Shown here piece by piece: positions 1-4,058 of a stretch of 11,448 nucleotides of DNA. Location: positions 1 through 11,448 of the forward strand of contig JAOAKR010000014.1 in the NCBI GenBank assembly GCA_026419815.1, in the 5' to 3' direction. The notes below the pieces were generated by a model, which was not told where the DNA came from, did no database searches, and saw nothing but the letters and a program-made list of their open reading frames with translations. How positions within the stretch are numbered: position 1 is the stretch's first letter; the number at the start of each line of letters is the position of its first letter. Position numbers and translations under genes: made by a program. Source of the DNA: Microcaldota archaeon. Lineage in GTDB: Archaea > Micrarchaeota > Micrarchaeia > CAILAH01.

Positions 1-181
1 GCGTTGCATTGGTCTTGCCAAGCGCTTCCGGAGTGATGCTCTCTTCCCATTCGGCATATTGCCTCTTGACTTCCATATTCAGTTTGGCATATTCTTTTTC
101 AATGAGCAGTTTGCTCAAGAGCCTTACCTTTGAGATTGATTCCTGCGGGCTAGCCACAGGGCTTTTGTAAAGGGCCTGCAT
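1..181 (-). CDS. Hypothetical protein, 5' part only (runs off left edge)
   Basis: The first 60 codons of an open frame start at ATG 181 and run leftward past the window edge with no stop. The visible peptide begins MQALYKSPVASPQES and continues as a charged, probably helical segment rich in K, E, L and R (for example KLLIEKEYAKLNMEVKRQYA). No membrane segment or known motif is visible. A TATA-like box (TATTAAAA, 203-210) is centred about 25 bases before the ATG, so the transcript is probably leaderless and this start is well supported. The neighbour gene ends at 220, leaving a 38-base AT-rich gap that holds this promoter. Function unknown; the missing C-terminal part may carry the diagnostic domain. 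Confidence 0.6.
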   Translation of the reverse strand, partial: MQALYKSPVASPQESISKVRLLSKLLIEKEYAKLNMEVKRQYAEWEESITPEALGKTNAT

Positions 182-202
182 GGCTAAATCTTATTTTGCA
201 AT

Positions 203-210
203 TTTTAATA
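203..210 (-). promoter_or_regulatory. TATA-like box for the partial gene at the left edge
   Basis: On the minus strand this reads TATTAAAA inside an AT-rich gap. It is centred about 25 bases before ATG 181, which fits an archaeal promoter driving a leaderless mRNA. Confidence 0.5.
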
Positions 211-219
211 CTTTCCGAT

Positions 220-510
220 TCAGCGCTTCTTGGGCATAAGCGCTTTCTCGTGGGCGTGCAGTGCCGAGCGGATTTCTTCGTTGGCTTGGGGAAGCGTCAG
301 GAGCATTATGAGATCACCCACCCATACCTTCTTATTGCCGTCCGGGTAGGTATACTCAAGCTTATGCGTGTAATCCCCACCGCGTGTCTTTTGGGTGCGC
401 AGGCTGAATTTTGCGCCGTCATCAGCAAGATACTTTTCAAAAATTGACACTGGATTGCCAAGGCCATCACGCTTTATTTTTGGGCCCTGTATGCACCTGA
501 ACTTTCCCAT
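220..510 (-). CDS. Small hypothetical protein (96 aa)
   Basis: An unrecognised 96-residue protein starting MGKFRCIQGPKIKRDG. It is hydrophilic, with a strand-rich middle (FSLRTQKT, HKLEYTYPDGNKKVWVGDLI) and a basic, helical C-terminus ending MPKKR. There is no signal peptide, membrane segment or catalytic motif. Start choice: a GTG at 516 lies in frame two codons upstream, but the TATA-like box TATTTAAG at 534-541 is centred 27-28 bases before ATG 510, and there is no ribosome binding site. The ATG with a leaderless transcript is therefore preferred. The gene lies 45 bases after the end of the 94-aa gene on the same strand, and its own TATA box suggests separate transcription. The coding call rests on length, promoter spacing and an ordinary amino-acid composition. 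Confidence 0.6.
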   Translation of the reverse strand: MGKFRCIQGPKIKRDGLGNPVSIFEKYLADDGAKFSLRTQKTRGGDYTHKLEYTYPDGNKKVWVGDLIMLLTLPQANEEIRSALHAHEKALMPKKR

Positions 511-533
511 GGGCACTATTCAAAAAAGATGAG

Positions 534-541
534 CTTAAATA
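534..541 (-). promoter_or_regulatory. TATA-like box for the 96-aa gene
   Basis: Minus-strand TATTTAAG centred 27-28 bases before ATG 510. It lies in the short gap after the 94-aa gene, so the downstream gene appears to have its own promoter. Confidence 0.5.
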
Positions 542-555
542 CCTTGCCGTATGCA

Positions 556-840
556 TCAAGAATTTGCCCCCCGAATATCCCTAAGCGTCTTCTCAACAAG
601 CAGGAAAAGGCTGATCTCGTTGATATCCAGCGGCAATGGCGCACCGGTGTGATCTGTAAGGGCAGAAATGCTTCGGAAGTCCCCAGTCCTCTTAAGCACC
701 TTGCCATTGGGCAAGGGTGTGAAAAGCGTGCGAATGCATTCGCCTCCGCCCTCCAGGAAATACCTGCTGTACATCCTTATTAAAGGCCGCCCGCCCGTCC
801 TGCTGGTTATGGTGCTGTTCAGCTCAAGCCTTGGCAACAT
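556..840 (-). CDS. Small hypothetical protein (94 aa)
   Basis: An unrecognised 94-residue protein starting MLPRLELNSTITSRTGG. The middle looks strand-rich (RPLIRMYSRYFLEGGGECIR, then LFTPLPNGKVLKRTGDF), and the C-terminal part is acidic and aliphatic (LDINEISLFLLVEKTL). There are no membrane segments. The frame stays open upstream to 1053, but that extension lies over the neighbouring 189-aa gene and reads as a shadow. ATG 840 is preferred because a GGTG ribosome binding site (849-852) lies 8 bases before it and only 19 bases separate it from the upstream stop at 860. It is probably the second gene of an operon with the 189-aa membrane protein. Function not recognised. Confidence 0.55.
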   Translation of the reverse strand: MLPRLELNSTITSRTGGRPLIRMYSRYFLEGGGECIRTLFTPLPNGKVLKRTGDFRSISALTDHTGAPLPLDINEISLFLLVEKTLRDIRGANS

Positions 841-859
841 ATGCGCCCCACCAGGCAGC

Positions 860-1429
860 TTAGATTTCGTGCAGGTCCCATGGGGCGGGCATCTTGTCTG
901 GCGACCTGAGCCAATTGATATACCCCAGATAGCGTGCCTGCCGTGCTTCCCTGCAGCCAAGTGATGCAAGCAAGCACACAAGATGCGCGTGCCCGTTGTG
1001 CCAGAGCCGTATAAGCTTGCCAAGCGATACGCGGCCTTCCTGCCTGAAATCATCTATTGCGCGTGCCGCAATGGCATCGTTGCGCTTTGCGAAAATGCTT
1101 TTTATTGATTCATATGCTGCGGCCGGCAGTGCAATTGCGCCGAGCGTGCATATCATCGTGACTGCGCCCAGGTTTGCCAGGTCGTATTCGGCAGTGGTGT
1201 ATGCCGCTATGGCTGACAGCACACCAGCCCCCATAAGCCCGGCGCCAATCACTGCCAATGGCTTGTCTGGCCCGAGTGCAGGCTTTAGGTCCTCACGCAT
1301 CCTGTCAAGAAGCAGCCGCCTTTCAAGAGCGACCTTTTTCTTGCTTTCGGCATCCAGCTTGCAAGTGCTTATGCACGATGCCCTGTACAGCTCGCGCTGA
1401 AGTGCAATGTTGTTTATGTAATTGCCCAT
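860..1429 (-). CDS. Hypothetical two-TM membrane protein (189 aa)
   Basis: An unrecognised 189-residue protein. Residues 1-58 are charged and probably helical, with a basic stretch (ESKKKVALERRLLLDRMRED). Two hydrophobic segments follow at about residues 59-80 (LAVIGAGLMGAGVLSAIAAY) and 86-106 (LGAVTMICTLGAIALPAAAY). The remainder is soluble, basic, and rich in Cys and His (LIRLWHNGHAHLVCLLASLGC). The hairpin of two membrane helices would leave both ends on the same side of the membrane. The start at ATG 1429 is supported by the TATA-like box CTATTAAA (1453-1460) centred about 27 bases upstream, implying a leaderless transcript. The 94-aa gene follows 19 bases after its stop. No family recognised. 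Confidence 0.65.
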   Translation of the reverse strand: MGNYINNIALQRELYRASCISTCKLDAESKKKVALERRLLLDRMREDLKPALGPDKPLAVIGAGLMGAGVLSAIAAYTTAEYDLANLGAVTMICTLGAIALPAAAYESIKSIFAKRNDAIAARAIDDFRQEGRVSLGKLIRLWHNGHAHLVCLLASLGCREARQARYLGYINWLRSPDKMPAPWDLHEI

Positions 1430-1452
1430 AAATGGGCTTCCTCATATAAGCC

Positions 1453-1460
1453 TTTAATAG
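1453..1460 (-). promoter_or_regulatory. TATA-like box for the 189-aa membrane protein gene
   Basis: Minus-strand CTATTAAA centred about 27 bases before ATG 1429. A second AT-rich hexamer (TTATAT, about 1443-1448) is too close to the start to be the main box. Confidence 0.45.
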
Positions 1461-1490
1461 TTTTTGATGGGCGGAAGAGGAACAATAGGG

Positions 1491-1508
1491 CATCTAACCA
1501 GCGATAAG
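1491..1508. repeat. 18-bp direct repeat, copy 1
   Basis: catctaaccagcgataag, identical to the copy at 1563-1580. The flanking bases differ, so the identity covers just these 18 bases. Both copies lie in the gap between tRNA-Asn and the 189-aa gene. Origin unknown. Confidence 0.8.
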
Positions 1509-1562
1509 GCTTCAAAATGAAAGGCAACAACGAGGAGCAGATTGAAAAGGAGTAAAACTTGA

Positions 1563-1580
1563 CATCTAACCAGCGATAAG
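1563..1580. repeat. 18-bp direct repeat, copy 2
   Basis: Exact second copy of the repeat at 1491-1508, in the same orientation, with 54 bases between the copies. It lies 25 bases past the 3' end of the mature tRNA-Asn. Confidence 0.8.
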
Positions 1581-1618
1581 CGCCTCCGGCCAAGATTAGG
1601 CAAACGCCCGAGGCAGGA

Positions 1619-1654
1619 TAGCCAGCCTGCTGGCGCACTGGTGCCAGCCAGGCA
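1619..1654 (-). other. T-loop intron of tRNA-Asn (36 nt, position 59/60)
   Basis: Removing these 36 bases restores a 7-nt T-loop (TTCAAAT), a perfect 5-bp T stem and a perfect 7-bp acceptor stem. The intron folds on itself: GCCT pairs with AGGC, and GCTGGC pairs with GCCAGC, separated by one bulged G. Between the T stem and the first intron helix there are exactly 7 bases on each side (TTCAAAT and TGGCTAT), the geometry of a bulge-helix-bulge. In the central helix TTCA faces TGGC with three of four pairs. Cutting after the second base of each 3-base bulge gives exactly the 59/60 junction. Confidence 0.85.
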
Positions 1655-1676
1655 TTTGAACCTGCGACCTCCCGGT

Positions 1677-1760
1677 ATGAGGGCACATCCGCAATAGGGA
1701 AATGGAGTGCGGATGCGCGTTCCACATATCGCTTCTCCCCGTTGGCTGGGGAGATGCGCA
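1677..1760 (-). other. Anticodon-loop intron of tRNA-Asn (84 nt, position 37/38)
   Basis: This intron sits between A37 and A38, the usual archaeal site. Seven bases on each side (CTGTTAT, CCTCATA) separate the anticodon stem from an intron helix of GCGCATC with GATGTGC, the spacing expected of a bulge-helix-bulge, but the central helix has only one standard pair. The segment GCGCATC occurs twice in the intron. The second copy can form a 10-bp hairpin, GCGCATCCGC with GCGGATGTGC (one G-U), which competes with the first. An inner hairpin CTCCCC/GGGGAG is also visible. Confidence 0.85.
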
Positions 1761-1825
1761 TAACAGCCGGACGCTCTACCAGCTGAGCTACTCGAGCATT
1801 TACGGGGATATTAGAATGGAATTGT

Positions 1826-1833
1826 TTTATAAA
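1826..1833 (-). promoter_or_regulatory. TATA box of tRNA-Asn
   Basis: Minus-strand TTTATAAA centred about 32 bases before the mature tRNA 5' end. This predicts a transcript start a few bases before the tRNA, so the 5' leader would be short. Confidence 0.6.
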
Positions 1834-1854
1834 TATGACACAAAAATGGGAAAA

Positions 1855-2151
1855 TCAGGATTGGCTGCACTGGTGGTGTGAGCAGTTCCCCTTAAAGAAC
1901 CCGCCAACAAAGCCAAGCATTGCGCCAAGCGCTACCAAGTCCGGCTTTTGTATGCCGGCGAGCTCAAACCCGTGCACAACAAGCGGCCCAAGCACCGGGA
2001 CGTATTGCAGTATGAAGCCGGTGGCTGCGCCGATTAGCGCCCCGATTATTGCAAAGAAGAAGATGGCGAGGATGCCCATAATCACAGCAAAAATGCCGAT
2101 AAGTGAGGCCATCACTCCCATCCCGATTGCCTTCATCAAGGGCTTAGCCAT
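1855..2151 (-). CDS. Small membrane protein of unknown function (98 aa)
   Basis: Starts MAKPLMKAIGMGVMASLIG. Residues about 8-52 are almost entirely hydrophobic with many Gly and Ala (ASLIGIFAVIMGILAIFFFA, then IIGALIGAATGFILQYV), giving two tightly packed membrane helices. A third hydrophobic stretch follows later (LVALGAMLGFVGGFF), and the tail is polar with two His and two Cys (GNCSHHQCSQS). A GTG at 2160 is in frame, but it lies within an AAGGTG ribosome binding site 6 bases before ATG 2151, so the ATG is chosen. The gene begins 14 bases after the stop of the DUF4870-like gene and is probably co-transcribed with it. Together they look like a two-component membrane unit, but no function is evident. 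Confidence 0.65.
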   Translation of the reverse strand: MAKPLMKAIGMGVMASLIGIFAVIMGILAIFFFAIIGALIGAATGFILQYVPVLGPLVVHGFELAGIQKPDLVALGAMLGFVGGFFKGNCSHHQCSQS

Positions 2152-2165
2152 CCAGTGCACCTTGC

Positions 2166-2570
2166 TTAGGAGTACTTGTCAGCGTAGTCGCCGATGAACG
2201 GCATCTTGTACATCTCGCCCTGGTAAGCCTTCCACGCACCGAATACCGTTGCAGCAATCGCTACCAAGCCGAGCGGAAGCACGCACAGGTAGACCATCCC
2301 ACCGATACCCCCGAGTGGGATTGTAATAATCATAAGCACCATTGATATGCCAACCAGCACTATGAATACCGCAAGCCACACAACGTTCAGCAGTGCTGAC
2401 TGCATCGCGTGGAAGCGCACAAACTTGCTCTCCTTCTTTACATAGTAAAGTATGAGCGCGAGCACGCCGAGCAAGTAGCATATTACGCCGAGTATGTTCT
2501 CATCCTTGTCGTTTGACGGCTTTGCCGGCTTTGCTTCCACCCTTGGTTTCTCCTTGGTCTTTTTGGGCAT
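2166..2570 (-). CDS. DUF4870 / Tic20-like membrane protein (134 aa)
   Basis: The N-terminus is a cytosolic Lys/Pro-rich tail (MPKKTKEKPRVEAKPAKPSN). Membrane segments follow at about residues 26-42 (ILGVICYLLGVLALILYYV), 60-81 (ALLNVVWLAVFIVLVGISMV) and 90-115. The segment KFVRFHAMQSALL between helices 1 and 2 and the ending GEMYKMPFIGDYADKYS are characteristic of the DUF4870/Tic20-like family, small membrane proteins of unsettled function. The frame is open 19 codons further upstream, but ATG 2570 has a GGTGAT ribosome binding site (2575-2580) directly before it, and the family starts with such a polar tail. The 98-aa membrane protein gene follows 14 bases after its stop. Family assignment is from recognition of the sequence pattern. 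Confidence 0.75.
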   Translation of the reverse strand: MPKKTKEKPRVEAKPAKPSNDKDENILGVICYLLGVLALILYYVKKESKFVRFHAMQSALLNVVWLAVFIVLVGISMVLMIITIPLGGIGGMVYLCVLPLGLVAIAATVFGAWKAYQGEMYKMPFIGDYADKYS

Positions 2571-2574
2571 TATT

Positions 2575-2580
2575 ATCACC
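2575..2580 (-). promoter_or_regulatory. Ribosome binding site that fixes the DUF4870 gene start
   Basis: Minus-strand GGTGAT, four bases before ATG 2570, complementary to the archaeal 16S rRNA 3' end. It argues against the upstream in-frame start at 2627. A TATA-like TTTATTAA lies at about 2602-2609, leaving only a very short leader. Confidence 0.5.
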
Positions 2581-2625
2581 GGTGTATAATGGGTAGATAT
2601 GTTAATAAAGCAAATGCACGCACGC

Positions 2626-2633
2626 ATATTTAA
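2626..2633 (+). promoter_or_regulatory. TATA-like box for the 29-aa microprotein
   Basis: ATATTTAA centred 26-27 bases before ATG 2656, the leaderless spacing seen at other genes in this window. It is divergent from the DUF4870 gene. Confidence 0.5.
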
Positions 2634-2655
2634 TTTTGCCGCTTAAACAGCCAGC

Positions 2656-2745
2656 ATGGCGTATTTGGAGATGGCTTTCGTGGCCCTGCTTGTTGGAGTG
2701 GCGCTTGCGGGCTTATATGCGGTAAGGCGGCTGTTCAGGGGCTAA
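2656..2745 (+). CDS. 29-residue single-span membrane microprotein
   Basis: ATG 2656 to TAA 2743-2745 encodes 29 residues: MAYLEMAFVALLVGVALAGL followed by YAVRRLFRG. Residues about 6-22 form a single hydrophobic helix, and the C-terminus is positively charged (RRLFRG), predicting an N-out, C-in anchor by the positive-inside rule. The ATG has a TATA-like box at the exact leaderless distance, and a possible hairpin terminator follows the stop. No other credible gene lies between 2571 and 2931, so it is not a shadow. Short hydrophobic frames can arise by chance, but here promoter, start, composition and terminator agree. It precedes the pilin-like gene on the same strand by 186 bases; whether they work together is unknown. 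Confidence 0.5.
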   Translation: MAYLEMAFVALLVGVALAGLYAVRRLFRG

Positions 2746-2754
2746 GGTGGGCAC

Positions 2755-2776
2755 TGCCTCCCAGGCAGCATTTTGC
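2755..2776 (+). terminator. Possible hairpin terminator after the microprotein
   Basis: CTGCCT and AGGCAG form a 6-bp stem with a 3-base loop, followed by cattttgcc with four T residues, starting about 10 bases after the microprotein stop. The T run is short, so this is tentative. The rest of the gap to 2900 holds nothing recognisable. Confidence 0.3.
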
Positions 2777-2902
2777 CATTGTGCCTAAACCTGTTGGGAG
2801 CCGGCGTTAATGGGCTTACGATGCGGCAGCCTTGCTATTGGTGCGAATGCATCAGTGTTGCCTTCACCTTATGGTTGGCGGGGCATTTGCCGTGGCTTTA
2901 GT

Positions 2903-2910
2903 GTTATAAG
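2903..2910 (+). promoter_or_regulatory. TATA box of the pilin-like gene
   Basis: gttataag centred 25-26 bases before ATG 2932, implying a leaderless transcript. Confidence 0.55.
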
Positions 2911-2931
2911 CGTTCATACCAAACTAAAATT

Positions 2932-3387
2932 ATGGCAAGGGGGCAAGGCAGCATAGAATACCTATTTGTATTGGGCGTGCTCATAGTTGCGGGGCTTGTG
3001 GTGCTCGGCCTGCTTGCAGGCCTTGATGTGCGCACCGAAAAGATTACGCGGGAGCAAAGTGCCGAATACTGGCACGGTGCGGAAATCGGCATAATTAACC
3101 ATTCAGCCAACTCTTCCGGCGTATACCTTACGGTGCGCAACAACTTGCCGTTCAAGGTAATTGTTGATGAGGTCTCGCTTATAGGTAGGCAGGGGCGGAT
3201 ATGCACAAAGTCGCCCGTGCTTGAGATGGTGCCCGGCCAGGAGACTCCGATAGTGCTTGATGCGATACCTTGCGATGCGGGAGCGGAATACAGTTACACG
3301 GTCCAGTTTGTGTATTCCGAGCCGACTTCAGGCAGGATGTTCGTGTTTGTCGGGAAAGCGCCCTTGGTCGGCGTATGCGGGGGATAA
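2932..3387 (+). CDS. Pilin-like protein with class III signal peptide (151 aa)
   Basis: The N-terminus MARGQGSIEYLFVLGVLIVAG is a textbook archaeal class III (type IV pilin-like) signal. A short basic leader ends at Gly4, followed by Gln5, the conserved QGSIEYL box with its Glu, and a hydrophobic helix to about residue 31. A prepilin peptidase of the EppA/FlaK kind would be expected to cut between Gly4 and Gln5. The helix would form the filament core or anchor the protein in the membrane. The remaining 120 residues are strand-rich with three cysteines (RICTKS, AIPCDAG, GVCGG), looking like an outside domain. The gene is alone: no secretion ATPase, platform protein or further pilin lies nearby. 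It converges on the 118-aa gene, with 13 bases between the stops. Confidence 0.8.
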   Translation: MARGQGSIEYLFVLGVLIVAGLVVLGLLAGLDVRTEKITREQSAEYWHGAEIGIINHSANSSGVYLTVRNNLPFKVIVDEVSLIGRQGRICTKSPVLEMVPGQETPIVLDAIPCDAGAEYSYTVQFVYSEPTSGRMFVFVGKAPLVGVCGG

Positions 3388-3400
3388 ATCAGGGAAAAAA

Positions 3401-3757
3401 TCAGCCGTTGTTCTTGAATACCGTGGATTCAAGATATTCCATTTTCTTGATGCCGCCCTCAAAGACCTTCATATCCTTGATTTCGCTTTCATCAACCGTC
3501 AGGTAGTACACTTTCACATTATCGGTCATCAATACCTTGCCGTAGAGCTTGTCCCCTTTCATCTTCAGGCGTGAAGTGTCAATCCTCACATCTCTGGGCA
3601 GCTCCTCCGGCTTAACCGTTGCGAGCGACTTGTTGATGCGCTCAAGGGATGCTTTCGCATCCTTGTATACCTTGCTGTTGGGATCGAGCTGCGGCATAAG
3701 CTCTTCCAGGTTCTTCTTTATCTCCATCAGCCGCTTAAGTATAATCATCCTCATCAT
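3401..3757 (-). CDS. Hypothetical protein (118 aa), second gene of a pair
   Basis: Starts MMRMIILKRLMEIKKNLEEL. Residues about 8-47 form an amphipathic, probably coiled-coil helical region (LEELMPQLDP, YKDAKASLERINKSLATV). The C-terminal half looks strand-rich (RLKMKGDKLYGKVLMTDNVK, then VYYLTVDESEI). No membrane segment or catalytic motif is visible. The start is well supported: a full GGAGGTGG ribosome binding site lies 6 bases before ATG 3757, and the ATG overlaps the stop of the upstream 85-aa gene (ATGA), so the two are translationally coupled. A helix-plus-barrel plan recalls small chaperone or prefoldin-like subunits, but no signature supports that. Function unknown. Confidence 0.7.
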   Translation of the reverse strand: MMRMIILKRLMEIKKNLEELMPQLDPNSKVYKDAKASLERINKSLATVKPEELPRDVRIDTSRLKMKGDKLYGKVLMTDNVKVYYLTVDESEIKDMKVFEGGIKKMEYLESTVFKNNG

Positions 3758-4011
3758 CTATTCCACCTCCCAATGCATTGAAGCAGGCGTTCACAAGAGT
3801 ATGCTTCTTCTATGAGACCCTGTGTTTCAACTTCCCTTAAAGAAGACACTTCTTCCAAAAGAGTTCCAGTTTTTGTGGGTATGCTATTTTCACACTTCAT
3901 TACAGCATTTCCAAGTTTAGCAAGGGTAGCTACCTCCCTTGTGACAGATTTTACGGAATTAGTGAGCGTTTCATCCCTCTTTTGAGCCTGCGCAACCATA
4001 TGCAGCACCAT
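3754..4011 (-). CDS. Hypothetical helical protein (85 aa), first gene of a pair
   Basis: Starts MVLHMVAQAQKRDETLTNSV and continues helical and polar throughout, with three cysteines (VMKCENS, AYSCERLLQC). It has no membrane segment and no known motif. The TATA-like box ATTTATAT (4033-4040) is centred 25 bases before ATG 4011, supporting a leaderless start. Its TGA overlaps the ATG of the 118-aa gene, so the two form a small operon just downstream of ileS with its own promoter. Its codons appear more A/T-rich than those of neighbouring genes (many TTC, ACT, GTT, AAA, CTT), which could mean recent acquisition or weak constraint. Function unknown. Confidence 0.6.
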   Translation of the reverse strand: MVLHMVAQAQKRDETLTNSVKSVTREVATLAKLGNAVMKCENSIPTKTGTLLEEVSSLREVETQGLIEEAYSCERLLQCIGRWNR

Positions 4012-4032
4012 AAGACCCTTCTCGGTGCAGAA

Positions 4033-4040
4033 ATATAAAT
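4033..4040 (-). promoter_or_regulatory. TATA box of the 85-aa/118-aa operon
   Basis: Minus-strand ATTTATAT in the 47-base gap after ileS, centred 25-26 bases before ATG 4011. It suggests the pair is not simply read through from ileS. Confidence 0.55.
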
Positions 4041-4058
4041 GTTTTGCAACGCGCTTTC

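Larger units (their letters stand above)
1605..1797 (-). tRNA. tRNA-Asn(GTT) with two introns
   Basis: Three exons (1761-1797, 1655-1676, 1605-1618) give a 73-nt tRNA without encoded CCA. The acceptor stem is GCTCGAG with CTCGGGC, all seven pairs formed (one G-U). The D arm is GCTC/GAGC, the anticodon stem TCCGG/CCGGG, the anticodon loop CTGTTAA with anticodon GTT, the variable loop AGGTC, and the T arm GCAGG/CCTGC with loop TTCAAAT. Discriminator G73 agrees with asparagine identity. One 84-nt intron interrupts positions 37/38 and a 36-nt intron interrupts 59/60 in the T-loop. Without the second intron the T stem and acceptor stem do not close. A TATA box (TTTATAAA, 1826-1833) is correctly spaced upstream. 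Confidence 0.9.

Noticed and set aside
556..1053. Longer 165-aa version of the 94-aa gene
   Set aside because: The upstream part overlaps the 189-aa membrane protein in another frame and is Cys/His/Arg-rich like a shadow; GGTG and ATG 840 give a better start.
1491..1580. A minimal CRISPR array made of the two 18-bp repeats
   Set aside because: Only two short copies, a 54-base spacer, no palindromic repeat, no leader and no cas genes in view.
1414..1761. 115-aa minus-strand open frame between tRNA-Asn and the 189-aa gene
   Set aside because: It starts inside the anticodon intron and runs through tRNA exons, the T-loop intron and both 18-bp repeats. The cloverleaf explains the sequence much better.
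1639..1797. Shorter tRNA-Asn reading with a one-intron structure ending at an apparent CCA near 1639-1641
   Set aside because: That reading needs a 4-bp T stem with an 8-base loop and leaves three of seven acceptor pairs mismatched. The two-intron form pairs completely.
1835..2197. 120-aa plus-strand open frame opposite the membrane-protein pair
   Set aside because: It lies antisense to two genes with matching membrane topology and ribosome binding sites; its composition (Pro, Ile, Ala, Met runs) is typical of an antisense shadow.
2812..2956. Plus-strand ATG frame of about 48 codons running into the pilin-like gene
   Set aside because: No ribosome binding site or suitably placed TATA box, poor composition, and overlap with the well-supported pilin-like start in another frame.
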